Origin: Bacillota bacterium
Lineage (GTDB): Bacteria; Bacillota; Clostridia; TANB77; CAG-465
Reading direction: 5' to 3'
Length of the DNA: 64,000 nt
Assembly: GCA_023410645.1 (NCBI GenBank)
Contig: JAEYPQ010000065.1
Coordinates: forward strand, 1-64,000
This document shows positions 26,561-35,322 of this stretch, piece by piece. Both the position numbers and the translations under genes were made by a program. Under the pieces are notes generated by a model. That model made no database searches, was not told the origin of the DNA, and saw nothing but the letters and a program-made list of their open reading frames with translations. Position 1 is the stretch's first letter. Each line of letters begins with the position of its first letter.

Positions 26561-26767
26561 ATGGAAAAAATAGTTTTAAATGTTGAAGGAATGTCATGCG
26601 AACATTGTGTCAAGAGCATAAAAAGTGCATTAGGGGAATTAGATGGAATAAAATCAGTTGATGTAAGCCTAGAAGAAAAAACTGTTACTGTTGAATATGA
26701 TGAAGAAAGTGTAACAGTAGAAGATATGAAAAATGCTATAGAAGATCAAGGATATGATGTTAAATAA
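26561..26767 (+). CDS. copZ: Copper chaperone CopZ
   Basis: 68 residues, a single HMA domain with GMSCEHC (Cys13, Cys16). It carries Cu(I) in the cytoplasm to CopA or to regulators. AAAGAGGT precedes the ATG. The response-regulator gene starts inside its last codons (26754), so the genes are coupled. Confidence 0.92.
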   Translation: MEKIVLNVEGMSCEHCVKSIKSALGELDGIKSVDVSLEEKTVTVEYDEESVTVEDMKNAIEDQGYDVK

Positions 26768-27473
26768 TAGTAGCATTAAGATATTAGTAGTTGATGATGA
26801 ATCAAAAATACTGGATATAATAAAATCTTATCTTGAAAAAGAGAGATATGTTGTATATACTGCAACAAATGGAAAAGAAGCATTAGATCTATTTGAAAAG
26901 ATTAAACCAAACTTAGCAATACTTGATCTAATGCTTCCTGATATATCTGGTGAGGAAGTTTGTAATAAAATTAGGAAAACATCTAATATTCCAATAATTA
27001 TGGTTACTGCTAAAGTAGAAGAAAAAGATATTATAAATGGATTAAATATTGGTGCTGATGACTATATTGAAAAGCCATTTAGTCCAAGGGAACTTGTGGC
27101 AAGGACAATTGCTATTCTTAGACGAATGGAAAACACTGCTATGCCTATGTCTAATATTTTTACTTTTAATAATAATGATTTAGAAATTTTAGCTTCTCAA
27201 AAGATTGTAAAGAAAAATGGTAATATAGTAAGTTTAACACCAAAAGAATACGAAATACTTATAACGTTGTTAAAGTTTCCAAATAAAGTATTTACAAGGG
27301 AAGAATTAATAGAAAAAGTTTTCGGATATGATTTTATCGGCTTTGACAGAACTATAGACACTCATATAAAAAACTTAAGACATAAATTAGAAAGTGATAC
27401 AAAAAAACCTGTATATATTTTAACTGTACATTCTATTGGATACAAATTTGGTGGTGATAAGGATGAAGCTTAA
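26754..27473 (+). CDS. OmpR-family response regulator
   Basis: 239 residues: receiver domain (1-120) with DD at 14-15 and phosphoacceptor Asp58 in LAILDLMLPD, then a winged-helix DNA-binding domain ending RTIDTHIKNLRHKLESD. ATG at 26754 or 26757, inside the end of copZ. Overlaps the kinase gene by 11 bases. The context (copA, copZ) makes it a CusR/CopR-like copper regulator. The direct repeat at 22772 is its likely site. Confidence 0.9.
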   Translation: MMLNNSSIKILVVDDESKILDIIKSYLEKERYVVYTATNGKEALDLFEKIKPNLAILDLMLPDISGEEVCNKIRKTSNIPIIMVTAKVEEKDIINGLNIGADDYIEKPFSPRELVARTIAILRRMENTAMPMSNIFTFNNNDLEILASQKIVKKNGNIVSLTPKEYEILITLLKFPNKVFTREELIEKVFGYDFIGFDRTIDTHIKNLRHKLESDTKKPVYILTVHSIGYKFGGDKDEA

Positions 27474-28866
27474 TTTAAAACAAAGATTAATACTGTCATT
27501 TTGTTCACTTATAGTTGTTTGTGTTGCTTTAATTATCATTTTTTCAAACATATTACTTGATAATCAGTTTAGAGAATATGTTATAAATAAACAAACTGAG
27601 AAAAGTAATGAAATAGTTAATGATATAGATAATCAGTATATTAGTGATAGCGGTTGGAATTATTCAGCAGTGGAAAATATAGGTGTTAATGCACTAAGTG
27701 ATGGAATAATATTAAAATTATATAGTAATGAAGAAAGTACAATATGGGATGCAACAGAGCATAATAATGGGATGTGTACACAAATGATTGAACATATGGC
27801 ACAAAATACTTTAAGTAGGCATCCAAACTTCAATGGTGGATATGAAGAAAAAGAATTTAATATTATAAGAGATAATAATGTAGTTGGAGTTTTAAAACTT
27901 GGTTATTATGGGCCTTTTTATTATAATGATATAGATCTTGCATTTATAAATTCACTTAATAAATTATTCTTTATTGTTGCAGCTATTTGTATTTTATTTG
28001 CAGTATTTTTTGCAATAATTTTAGCAAGAAATATAGTAGAGCCAATTACTAAAGTTATAGACAAAACAAAACTTGTTTCTGGTGGTGTATATCATGGACA
28101 AGTTGAATATAACGGGAATATAAAAGAAATATCTGAACTAGTAAATGCAGTAAATAGTTTAACAAAGAAATTAGAGTCACAAGAGACTTTAAGGAAAAAA
28201 TTAACAAGTGACATGGCTCATGAGTTAAGGACGCCACTTACTTCTATTCAAGGACATTTAGAAGCAATGATAGATAAAGTATGGGAACCAACTGATGAGA
28301 GGCTTGAAAGCTGTTATGAAGAGATTCTAAGAATTAATAGAATGGTAAAAGATATTGAGAAATTGGCAAAGCTAGAAAGTGAAAATATTAATTTGAATAT
28401 TGAAGAGACTGATTTATCTAAATTAATGAAAAATATATTAAATAATTTTGAAAAACAAATATTAGATAAAAAAATAAAATTAGATTATGATGCAAAAAGT
28501 GTAAAAGCTTATGTAGACAAAGATAAGATTTCTCAAGTATTTATAAATATAATATCAAATGCTATTAAATATACTAATGAAAATGGTATTATAGATGTAA
28601 AAATATTTGAAGAAGAAAATAATGTGTGTATAAAAATAAAAGATAATGGAATTGGAATTGATAAAAAACATTTACCATATATTTTTGAAAGACTTTATAG
28701 GGCAGATGAATCAAGATGTAGGAATACAGGTGGTTCTGGTATAGGTCTTACAATTGCAAAAAAATTAGTTGAACTTCATAAAGGAACTATACAAATACAA
28801 AGTGAATTTAATGTTGGAACAGAAGTAATAATTATTTTAAACAAGAATATAAATATAGTAAATTAA
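27463..28866 (+). CDS. Sensor histidine kinase of the copper operon
   Basis: 467 residues: membrane helix (about 7-30), outer sensor region (about 31-165), second helix (about 168-192), HAMP, HisKA with MAHELRTPLTS (His253), and an ATPase domain with NAIKYT and GGSGIGLTIAKK. The sensor region contains a cluster of His, Met and Cys (EHNNGMCTQMIEHM), residues that could bind copper. That is inference. I start at ATG 27463 because AAGG lies just before it. An in-frame start at 27436 is inside the regulator gene. Last gene of the operon. Confidence 0.88.
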   Translation: MKLNLKQRLILSFCSLIVVCVALIIIFSNILLDNQFREYVINKQTEKSNEIVNDIDNQYISDSGWNYSAVENIGVNALSDGIILKLYSNEESTIWDATEHNNGMCTQMIEHMAQNTLSRHPNFNGGYEEKEFNIIRDNNVVGVLKLGYYGPFYYNDIDLAFINSLNKLFFIVAAICILFAVFFAIILARNIVEPITKVIDKTKLVSGGVYHGQVEYNGNIKEISELVNAVNSLTKKLESQETLRKKLTSDMAHELRTPLTSIQGHLEAMIDKVWEPTDERLESCYEEILRINRMVKDIEKLAKLESENINLNIEETDLSKLMKNILNNFEKQILDKKIKLDYDAKSVKAYVDKDKISQVFINIISNAIKYTNENGIIDVKIFEEENNVCIKIKDNGIGIDKKHLPYIFERLYRADESRCRNTGGSGIGLTIAKKLVELHKGTIQIQSEFNVGTEVIIILNKNINIVN

Positions 28867-28989
28867 ATAATTTACAACCTTAAATGTGTGAATATCTATT
28901 TATAGCATAAAATTTATAAGCTTGTTTACAGTAACCAATTAAGAGCCCACAATACAGTGAATAAATTATCAAAAAAAGCGAAAAAACTG

Positions 28990-29018
28990 TTGACAAATTG
29001 TTGTATATCGGTTATAAT
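28990..29018 (+). promoter_or_regulatory. Promoter of the tRNA cluster
   Basis: TTGACA 28990-28995, 17-bp spacer, TATAAT 29013-29018, ending 21 bases before tRNA-Val. Confidence 0.85.
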
Positions 29019-29039
29019 AATACTTGTCAACAGATAAGT

Positions 29040-29115
29040 GGGCGCTTAGCTCAGTTGGGAGAGCATCTGCCTTACAAGCAGGGGGTCACAGGTTCGAGCC
29101 CTGTAGTGCCCACCA
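29040..29115 (+). tRNA. tRNA-Val (UAC)
   Basis: 76 nt. Acceptor GGGCGCT pairs AGTGCCC, anticodon loop CTTACAA gives TAC. GGTTCGAGCC T-arm. CCA is encoded. Confidence 0.95.
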
Positions 29116-29131
29116 CTTATTTTTTATGTTT

Positions 29132-29208
29132 GGCCTGGTAGTTCAGTTGGTTAGAACGCTAGCCTGTCACGCTAGAGGTCGTGGGTTCGAGTCCCATCCA
29201 GGTCGCCA
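29132..29208 (+). tRNA. tRNA-Asp (GUC)
   Basis: 77 nt. Acceptor GGCCTGG pairs CCAGGTC, anticodon stem CTAGC/GCTAG, loop CTGTCAC gives GTC. CCA encoded. Confidence 0.95.
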
Positions 29209-29228
29209 TTTTTTTTTAGCTAAATAAT

Positions 29229-29304
29229 GGCCAGATAGCTCAGTCGGTAGAGCAGGGGACTGAAAATCCCCGTGTCGGCGGTTCGATTCCGTCTCTGGCC
29301 ACCA
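29229..29304 (+). tRNA. tRNA-Phe (GAA)
   Basis: 76 nt. Acceptor GGCCAGA pairs TCTGGCC, loop CTGAAAA gives GAA. CCA encoded. Confidence 0.95.
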
Positions 29305-29325
29305 TAAATAAATATATATAAATAT

Positions 29326-29401
29326 GCGGGAGTAGCTCAGTTGATAGAGCGCCGCCTTGCCAAGGCGGAGGTCGCGGGTTTGAGCCCCGTCTCCCGCTCC
29401 A
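29326..29401 (+). tRNA. tRNA-Gly (GCC)
   Basis: 76 nt. Acceptor GCGGGAG pairs CTCCCGC, anticodon stem CCGCC/GGCGG with loop TTGCCAA gives GCC. CCA encoded. Confidence 0.95.
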
Positions 29402-29464
29402 GTATTTTTATTTAGTAAAAAGAGTTAGTCTTCAAATTATCTTTTTATAATTAATTGTTTAAAA

Positions 29465-29497
29465 TTGGTGCATGTAAAAGTGCATCAATTTTTTTAT
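29465..29497 (+). terminator. Terminator of the tRNA cluster
   Basis: 10-bp arms AATTGGTGCA / TGCATCAATT (one G-T pair), then T7. Confidence 0.7.
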
Positions 29498-29888
29498 TCA
29501 AATAAATTATATTAATAAATATAAATAATGTCTTAATTTATTGATTTTTCGACAATTATGTTAAAATCTAGGTATAGCATATTTTTAGTTAAATATGTAG
29601 GTATTGGGGGAATATATCTGAGAAAGTCAACAACCTTAACTTTACTTGTGGCTTATAATCAAGTTAATAGCAATATTTAGAGTAAACATTGATTAATTAC
29701 ATATATTCTAATATAGATTATATCATAACAATTTAATTCTGCATCCTTTGGAAATGATGAGTTTATACTGATGTATCCCATTTTAATCATGTAAACTATA
29801 CTCCCTACAATTAATATAAAAAAGTGATTGCAATATGAACTAAAATGTATTTGATATATTGATACTTTATCCAGCTCCTTTTTTATAC
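29498..29888. other. Gene-free stretch after the tRNA cluster
   Basis: AT-rich. It contains a possible 20-codon frame near 29622-29681 behind GGGGG but with only a CTG start, and a 72-codon minus-strand frame without a ribosome site. Neither is convincing. No tRNA or riboswitch recognised. Confidence 0.4.
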
Positions 29889-29916
29889 TTGACATAATTC
29901 TTGAATATGATATAAT
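29889..29916 (+). promoter_or_regulatory. Promoter of the 29971 gene
   Basis: TTGACA 29889-29894, 16-bp spacer, TATAAT 29911-29916 with extended TG. Confidence 0.75.
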
Positions 29917-29970
29917 ATACGTAGCATATTATAGAATTTTATTTAAAAATTTAATGAAAGAGGTGTATTT

Positions 29971-30528
29971 ATGGCTGTAAATTTTTTATCCAAGTACAAC
30001 GACAATGATTTTGATGGGGGCAAATCTCAAATGGCTCAATGTGAAAAAGCAATAATTGAGAAAAGAAGAATGAAAGAGGAAATGCAAAATCGGTATGATG
30101 CTTATATTCAAAAATCTTTAGAAAATTCACCTGTTATTTCTGTAATGTCAGAAAACAGATTGTATGAGGCTTTAAACAAAGCACAGCAATTTAATGATTT
30201 TGCAATGAATGTAGCCAGGATTACTGAAAAAAAACTGCTGTCTTATAAGAGCGATAAACTTTCTTCTGACATTATTATTAATCAATTTGAGCAAACAATC
30301 AGTGAACTATGTGATATAGGCAATCTCGATATTACCCACTATACCTACCTCACAGTATCCATTTTGTATCAAGCTACTTGGATATACGGAGCTTTTATAC
30401 AAAAATGGTGGAATTGTAAATATCTTCATGGAGAAGAACTTGAAGTATATTCTGAAGTCTATGACTATCGAACAAACTCGCCCCGATATGCTTACCACGT
30501 TGCATACCCAAATTTTCCAAATAAATAA
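29971..30528 (+). CDS. Protein of unknown function (185 aa)
   Basis: Starts MAVNFLSKYNDNDFDGGKS. It is soluble, helical over residues 20-120, with an aromatic-rich C-terminal third (ATWIYGAFIQKWWNCKYLHG). No family recognised. It has its own consensus promoter, AAAGAGGTG before the ATG and a very strong terminator, so it is a genuine single-gene unit. Base use differs from its neighbours, with CGG and CGA arginine codons and more C in third positions, which suggests acquisition from another genome. Confidence 0.65.
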   Translation: MAVNFLSKYNDNDFDGGKSQMAQCEKAIIEKRRMKEEMQNRYDAYIQKSLENSPVISVMSENRLYEALNKAQQFNDFAMNVARITEKKLLSYKSDKLSSDIIINQFEQTISELCDIGNLDITHYTYLTVSILYQATWIYGAFIQKWWNCKYLHGEELEVYSEVYDYRTNSPRYAYHVAYPNFPNK

Positions 30529-30538
30529 TTTCTCTAAA

Positions 30539-30595
30539 AATAGTGACCTCCTCAAGACATTAAAGTTAATGTTTTGAGGAGGTCACTATTTTAAT
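30539..30595 (+). terminator. Very strong terminator after the 29971 gene
   Basis: 17-bp outer arms 30539-30555 and 30574-30590 (GTGACCTCCTC core) plus further inner pairing, about 25 bp of stem. Confidence 0.85.
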
Positions 30596-30990
30596 TAGTA
30601 TAGATAATATTTACTTTATATTGCAACTTCAATTTTTATAATATACATTACATTATAGTAGTATAAAATGCGGCAAGGTAATAGAACTATCAGTTTTGAG
30701 CTAGCCTTCTGCTCTAATTTTCTATTAAAATATAATGTTAAGTTCTTTTAAAAGCTTCTAATATTTTTGAAAGTTTTTTATGTTTAATATTAAATGAAAT
30801 TTCTAATGCTAAAATATATGGCAGAATTGATTTAAAAGTAAAATATGATATAATATAATTATAAAATAGGAAGAATGGAATTTAATTTGGAAGAGAAAAT
30901 AAAAACATTCAAATAAATAAAATGATTAAAGTATATTAATAAAAATATTGATAAATGTTTTTAATTATGATAAATTTAATTTTAGGAGGA
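30596..30990. other. Gene-free stretch before the peroxidase gene
   Basis: No promoter-gene unit recognised apart from a TATAAT near 30850. On the minus strand about 30740-30850 reads KSILPYILALEISFNIKHKKLSKILEAFKRT then a stop, without a start. It looks like the tail of a lost gene. Confidence 0.35.
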
Positions 30991-30995
30991 AAAAT

Positions 30996-31469
30996 ATGAG
31001 TATATATGATTTTGAAGTAAAAGATATTAGTGGAAATTTGGTTAGTTTAGAAAAGTACAAGAATAAAGTCTTATTAATTGTTAACACTGCAACTGGTTGT
31101 GGTTTTACACCTCAATATGATGCATTAGAGGGGTTATATAAAGAATATAATGAAAAAGGTTTTGAAATATTAGATTTCCCGTGTAATCAATTTGCAAATC
31201 AAGCACCAGGAACAGAAGAAGAAATAAAAATTTTTTGTAAATTAAAATATGATGTGTCATTTGATCAATTTTCAAAGATAGATGTAAATGGAGAAAATGA
31301 GAGTCCATTATATAAATATTTAAAAGAAAATAGTAAAGGATTTTTAGGCTCAAAAATTAAATGGAACTTTACTAAATTTCTTGTAAATAGAGATGGAGAG
31401 GTAGTTAATAGATATGCTCCAACTGTAAAACCTGAGGATATAAGAATAGACATAGAGAAACTATTATAA
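30996..31469 (+). CDS. Glutathione peroxidase-family thiol peroxidase
   Basis: 157 residues. VNTATGCGFTPQYDALE carries the peroxidatic Cys (Cys in place of selenocysteine), FPCNQFANQAPG the conserved Gln and second Cys region, and KWNFTKFLVNRDG the Trp/Asn block. Bacterial members with Cys usually take electrons from thioredoxin and reduce hydroperoxides. I start at ATG 30996, with TAGGAGGA 7 bases before it. The frame is open upstream to 30948 but lacks a ribosome site. Followed by a ferritin-VIT gene, suggesting an oxidative/iron stress pair. Confidence 0.92.
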   Translation: MSIYDFEVKDISGNLVSLEKYKNKVLLIVNTATGCGFTPQYDALEGLYKEYNEKGFEILDFPCNQFANQAPGTEEEIKIFCKLKYDVSFDQFSKIDVNGENESPLYKYLKENSKGFLGSKIKWNFTKFLVNRDGEVVNRYAPTVKPEDIRIDIEKLL

Positions 31470-31499
31470 TAAAAATAGTTTAGACAGGAGTTCTTTGTA

Positions 31500-32387
31500 A
31501 TGGAAAATAAAAATATTAGTGATGAATTGTTAAAAACAATAAAGAAGGCTCAAATAGATGAAGAATTGGGTGTTATTATATATGGTTATATGGCAAAGCG
31601 TGAAAAGAATCAAAAAAATAAAGGTTTATTAGAACAAATGTCAAAAGACGAAAGTCGTCATGCAGCCGTATGGCATAATATTACAGGTGAGAATTTATAC
31701 CCGAGTAAAATATTAATAATATTTCTTAAATTATTAACTATAATTATGGGTTTTACTTTTGTTGTTAAAATTATGCAAAAAGGTGAAAAAGTAAGTAGAG
31801 AATATTATGAAGAAATGCAAGAAGAGCTGCCAGAAGTTGCCTCTATTCTTGATGATGAACGTAGACATGAAAAAGATTTATATGGAATGTTAGATGAAGA
31901 TAGATTACATTATGTTGGTGCAATGGTGTTAGGTTTAAACGATGCCTTGGTTGAGCTTACAGGTTCAATTGCTGGTGTGACCTTTGCACTGGCTAATACT
32001 CGTTTAGTTGCTTTAACTGCAATTATAACAGGTGTATCTGCAACTCTTTCAATGGCTGCATCAAATTACTTAGCACAAAGAGCTGAAAATAATTCAAATG
32101 CTATTAAATCAAGTGTATATACTGGAGCGGCATATATTGTAACTGTTGCAATAATGGTATTACCTTATTTATTACTACCATCACATATGTATATACAAGC
32201 CTTTTTTATAATGATTTTTGCTGTAATATTTATAATATTATTTTTCAATTATTATATTTCTGTTGCAAAAGAAGAACCATTTTTTAAACGCTTTTTTGAA
32301 ATGGCTGTGATTTCATTATCAGTAGCTGCAATATCATATTTAATTGGTTTACTTGCAAAGCAATTACTGGGTATTGATTCAGTGTAA
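31500..32387 (+). CDS. Ferritin-like domain fused to VIT1/CCC1-type iron/manganese transporter
   Basis: 295 residues. The N-terminal half (about 1-135) is a rubrerythrin-like four-helix domain with Glu/His metal ligands (DEELG near 17, DESRHAAVW near 50, ILDDERRHEKDL near 120). The C-terminal half is a VIT1/CCC1 membrane domain (GLNDALVELTGSIAGVTFAL). Related fusions export or sequester Fe2+ or Mn2+. ACAGGAGT precedes the ATG. It lies 30 bases after the peroxidase gene. Confidence 0.88.
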   Translation: MENKNISDELLKTIKKAQIDEELGVIIYGYMAKREKNQKNKGLLEQMSKDESRHAAVWHNITGENLYPSKILIIFLKLLTIIMGFTFVVKIMQKGEKVSREYYEEMQEELPEVASILDDERRHEKDLYGMLDEDRLHYVGAMVLGLNDALVELTGSIAGVTFALANTRLVALTAIITGVSATLSMAASNYLAQRAENNSNAIKSSVYTGAAYIVTVAIMVLPYLLLPSHMYIQAFFIMIFAVIFIILFFNYYISVAKEEPFFKRFFEMAVISLSVAAISYLIGLLAKQLLGIDSV

Positions 32388-32422
32388 AAATATAATTATA
32401 TAGATTATAGGGAGAGTTGTTT

Positions 32423-32692
32423 ATGAATGCAAAAACATATGAATTTCAAGCAGAAATAAAAAAAGTTGTTGATATAGATGGTGCATATATTGAAATACCA
32501 TTTGATGTAAGAAAAGAATTTGGAAAAGGTAGAGTAAAAGTAAATGCTACATTTGATGGAGTAGAATATCAAGGAAGTGTTGTAAAAATGGGCACTCCTT
32601 GCCACATTATTGGAATAAGGAAAGATATACGAACTAAAATTAAAAAACAACCAGGTGATATTATAAAAGTTACAATAAAAGAAAGAGAATAG
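32423..32692 (+). CDS. DUF1905 family protein
   Basis: 89 residues, a small beta-barrel-like protein. FQAEIKKV, GAYIEIPFDVRKEFGKGRVKV and GIRKDIRTKIKKQPGDIIKV are the typical DUF1905 blocks. Function unknown. I start at ATG 32423 (GGGAGAG spaced 6). A TTG at 32417 in frame is less likely. Probably on the same mRNA as the transporter. Confidence 0.8.
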   Translation: MNAKTYEFQAEIKKVVDIDGAYIEIPFDVRKEFGKGRVKVNATFDGVEYQGSVVKMGTPCHIIGIRKDIRTKIKKQPGDIIKVTIKERE

Positions 32693-32801
32693 TATAAATA
32701 TTAAATAAAATATAATATAATTAATTAAAATCCTTATAAAAATATGGGGATTTTTTTTGATTAAATTAATTGAGTTTAATTTGCATTTTTCAACCAAACT
32801 A

Positions 32802-32830
32802 TTTACATAATAATTAAATTGTGATAAAAT
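32802..32830 (+). promoter_or_regulatory. Promoter of the DUF488/GRCIAGK cassette
   Basis: TTTACA 32802-32807, 17-bp spacer, TAAAAT 32825-32830 with extended TG. Confidence 0.65.
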
Positions 32831-32880
32831 ACGTTACTAAAGATAATTTTTAATCCAAATATAATTAAGGAGGAACAAAA

Positions 32881-33498
32881 GTGGCTAATAAGTGTTTTTA
32901 TACCATAGGATATGGAAAAAGTAAAAGGGAGGAATTTATAGCAAAACTAATTAAATATCGGGTTAAGTATTTAGTTGATGTAAGAAGTTCCCCAAAAAGT
33001 AGCCATAATCATGATTATGATAAAGAAAGTTTAGAAAATGAGCTTAAGAAAAATGGAATATCATATGAATGGTTAGGCGACTATATAGGTGGTAGATCCA
33101 GTAATGATGAACTCTTTGTTAATAATGTAATTAGTTATGAAAAATTAGTAGAAACTGAGAAATTTAAGAAAGGGTTGGAATTATTAAAAGAGATCGTTGC
33201 TCAAAATGATGTGTGCATAATGTGCTCTGAATGGAATCCAATGGATTGTCACCGTTTCATGGCGATTTCCAAAAAGCTTTCTGAAGAAGGATATAGGATA
33301 GAACATATTCTTTCAAATGGTAAGCACATCAAACAAGAAAATTTGGAACTAAAACTTATAAGTCTCTATTACAGTGATAATCGTCAAATTAGTCTTTTTG
33401 ATAATGATGCAGTAGATGAAAGAGAAGAAAGCTATAAAAAACATAATGTACTAAAGGGCTATAAGAAAGAGTACAAAAATCAAAAGGATAAAAAATAA
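32881..33498 (+). CDS. DUF488 family protein, first of two
   Basis: 205 residues starting at GTG 32881 behind AAGGAGGA. N-terminal TIGYGKSKREEFIAKL, then YLVDVRSSPKS (the conserved DUF488 Arg/Pro/Ser loop), GDYIGGRS, and the cysteine motif CIMCSEWNPMDCHRF near residue 115-129. The last ~45 residues are charged and probably a linker. DUF488 proteins have a Cys/His-containing pocket of unknown activity and often occur beside DNA-processing or conflict genes. First gene of a four-gene cassette; the next starts 15 bases later. Uses a CGG Arg codon. Confidence 0.85.
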   Translation: MANKCFYTIGYGKSKREEFIAKLIKYRVKYLVDVRSSPKSSHNHDYDKESLENELKKNGISYEWLGDYIGGRSSNDELFVNNVISYEKLVETEKFKKGLELLKEIVAQNDVCIMCSEWNPMDCHRFMAISKKLSEEGYRIEHILSNGKHIKQENLELKLISLYYSDNRQISLFDNDAVDEREESYKKHNVLKGYKKEYKNQKDKK

Positions 33499-33513
33499 AA
33501 AAAGGAGAATAAA

Positions 33514-34083
33514 ATGAATATTTATAGTATTGGATTTACTGGAAAAACTGCGGAAGAATTTTTTACATTATTGAAAGAAAACAATGTAAAAAAGATTATA
33601 GATATTCGGCTAAATAGAGACGGGCAATTATCTGCTTTTGCTAAGTATCCAGATTTAGAATACTTTTTAAAGTTACATGATATTGAATATGTATATTATG
33701 AATATTTAGCACCAAGTGAAGGTTTAAGAAAAAGATACAATGACAAGAAATCTGAGCATAAGATGACGTTTGAAGAATATACCGTTGATTTTAATCAAAC
33801 AATGCAGGAACGTAATGCTATAATGCAGTTTGCTAAAGAAGAGAAAAATTTAGATGGTTCTTGCTTTTTATGTAGTGAAGATTATCCAGATGAATGCCAT
33901 AGATATTTGGTAATAGAAGAACTTTTAAGATTTTTATTAACTATTAATTTTAATGAAGTAATTAATGTAATACATTTGATTTCATATAAATGCTTTATTA
34001 AAAAGAATATAAAAAATAAACAGCGTAAGGAGACAATTAATGGTGGAGAGTGTAGTTATATTAGCAAATTCACGGAAATTTGA
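33514..34083 (+). CDS. DUF488 family protein, second of two
   Basis: 189 residues. IYSIGFTGKTAEEFFTLL, KIIDIRLNRDGQLS and CFLCSEDYPDECHRYLVIEELL are the family blocks, and the CxxC...CHR motif is intact. The usual family end (strand plus HL) comes near residue 156. About 33 further residues follow and read over the start of the next gene by 44 bases, as if the original stop was lost. The protein is clearly diverged from the DUF488 copy before it, so the pair is not a recent duplication. AAAGGAG precedes the ATG. Confidence 0.85.
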   Translation: MNIYSIGFTGKTAEEFFTLLKENNVKKIIDIRLNRDGQLSAFAKYPDLEYFLKLHDIEYVYYEYLAPSEGLRKRYNDKKSEHKMTFEEYTVDFNQTMQERNAIMQFAKEEKNLDGSCFLCSEDYPDECHRYLVIEELLRFLLTINFNEVINVIHLISYKCFIKKNIKNKQRKETINGGECSYISKFTEI

Positions 34084-34645
34084 TGGTAGATGTATAGCAG
34101 GTAAAACACCAGATGGACGGTGGATAAGATTTGTTCAAGATGGAAAGCGGTCTATACCCAATGAAGAAGGTATGAATATTAAGATACTAGGAAGATATTC
34201 TGTGAATATTTTAGAAAATAGGATTAGTGAAAGGCTTTGTTATCACACAGAAAATTATACTTATAATAATCTAAATTTCGTTGAATATGCAAATGTTGAA
34301 GAATTAGATTATTATTTGGATAATCCCGATTATATTTATGGAGACCTTAGAAGATTTATAAGATTTCCAGAAGCCAAAGAATATAATAATTCTTTACTAT
34401 TTATTAAAGTTAGCAATTTCATAGCATATAAATCTCCTTCAGGACATGTTCAGTGCAATTTTATTTATAATGGTGAGGAATATTCAACCTTTTGCTTAAC
34501 TGATTCTTATATTGAAAGTATTTTTTTAAGAAAAAATATTGGATCTAATGTTTTTGTAGGTGATGCATATATAACAGTTAGTATAGGTGTACCAAGTTAC
34601 TTCAATGTATTTAAACTTGTATCCGGCGTTATACCAGCTAAATAA
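34040..34645 (+). CDS. GRCIAGK protein (possible dual-OB family), first of two
   Basis: 201 residues. Starts with VVILANSRKFDGRCIAGKT, then DGRWIRFV and RSIP, a mid-protein YHTENYTY, LDNPDYIY near 92, and a beta-rich second half. The layout of two beta domains recalls the dual-OB (DuOB) family as I remember it, unverified. If so it may bind nucleic acid. AAGGAGA lies 8 bases before the ATG, inside the end of the second DUF488 gene, so translation is coupled. The next gene is its paralogue. Three CGG Arg codons. Confidence 0.7.
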   Translation: MVESVVILANSRKFDGRCIAGKTPDGRWIRFVQDGKRSIPNEEGMNIKILGRYSVNILENRISERLCYHTENYTYNNLNFVEYANVEELDYYLDNPDYIYGDLRRFIRFPEAKEYNNSLLFIKVSNFIAYKSPSGHVQCNFIYNGEEYSTFCLTDSYIESIFLRKNIGSNVFVGDAYITVSIGVPSYFNVFKLVSGVIPAK

Positions 34646-34680
34646 TATAAGACTTAATAACAAAATCAATGGAGGTTTAT

Positions 34681-35295
34681 ATGACAAAAGACATTTTAAT
34701 ACTAGCAAATTCTCGGAAACCTGGTGGTAGATGTATTGCAGGGAAAACATCTGATGGTAATTGGATAAGACTTGTAAAACCTGGTGGCAGATCTATTCCA
34801 ACATATGAAGCTAAGAATTTAAATCTATTAGGTCTATATAATGTAGATGGACTTGTAATGGAAGAAGATTTAAATAATACTTATCATACTGAAAATCATA
34901 CTTATGAAAGTTACTATTTAAAATCAAATGTTAATTCATTTGAAGATCTTCAAAATTATTTAGACAATCCTGATTATATATACAGGTCTATTGGAAGAAA
35001 ACTAATTAAAAGTGAGGCTGAAAGATGTGGTTATTCTTTACTTTTTGTTAAAGTGAATAATCTTGTGATTGAAAAGAAAGATGTTGGATATGCTGAAAAA
35101 CCCCGGTGTAGTTTCCGGTACAGAAATAATGATTATTACGATTTTTCATTAACTGAACCAAGCTACGAAAAGTATTTTGAAAAAAGTGAATTAGGATGTA
35201 AAATTGAGTATGATGTTGCCTATCTTACAATTAGTTTGGGTGAGATATATAAGGATGGTTATGCATATAAGTTAGTAACAGCTATAATGAATTAA
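34681..35295 (+). CDS. GRCIAGK protein (possible dual-OB family), second of two
   Basis: 204 residues. ILILANSRKPGGRCIAGKT, DGNWIRLV, RSIP, YHTENHTY and LDNPDYIY match the preceding gene at the same positions, so the two are paralogues kept side by side. The second half has CSFRYRNNDYYDF against CNFIYNGEEYSTF. Start at ATG 34681 because TGGAGG lies 6 bases upstream. An ATG at 34669 sits on that site. Ends the cassette before a terminator. Two slightly different copies suggest a heterodimer or two substrates, by inference. Confidence 0.7.
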   Translation: MTKDILILANSRKPGGRCIAGKTSDGNWIRLVKPGGRSIPTYEAKNLNLLGLYNVDGLVMEEDLNNTYHTENHTYESYYLKSNVNSFEDLQNYLDNPDYIYRSIGRKLIKSEAERCGYSLLFVKVNNLVIEKKDVGYAEKPRCSFRYRNNDYYDFSLTEPSYEKYFEKSELGCKIEYDVAYLTISLGEIYKDGYAYKLVTAIMN

Positions 35296-35322
35296 AAATA
35301 ATTAATATATAATTATAAAATA

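Noticed and set aside
29677..29895. 72-codon minus-strand frame before the 29971 gene
   Set aside because: It starts inside the promoter of the plus-strand gene, has no ribosome site and no recognisable domain.
31105..31453. Minus-strand frames inside the peroxidase gene
   Set aside because: They are shadows of a well-supported conserved gene.
32881..35295. CGG reassigned to Trp or Gln as in some Firmicutes
   Set aside because: CGG stands at the conserved Arg of the second DUF488 protein (DIRLNRDG), so Arg is the better reading.
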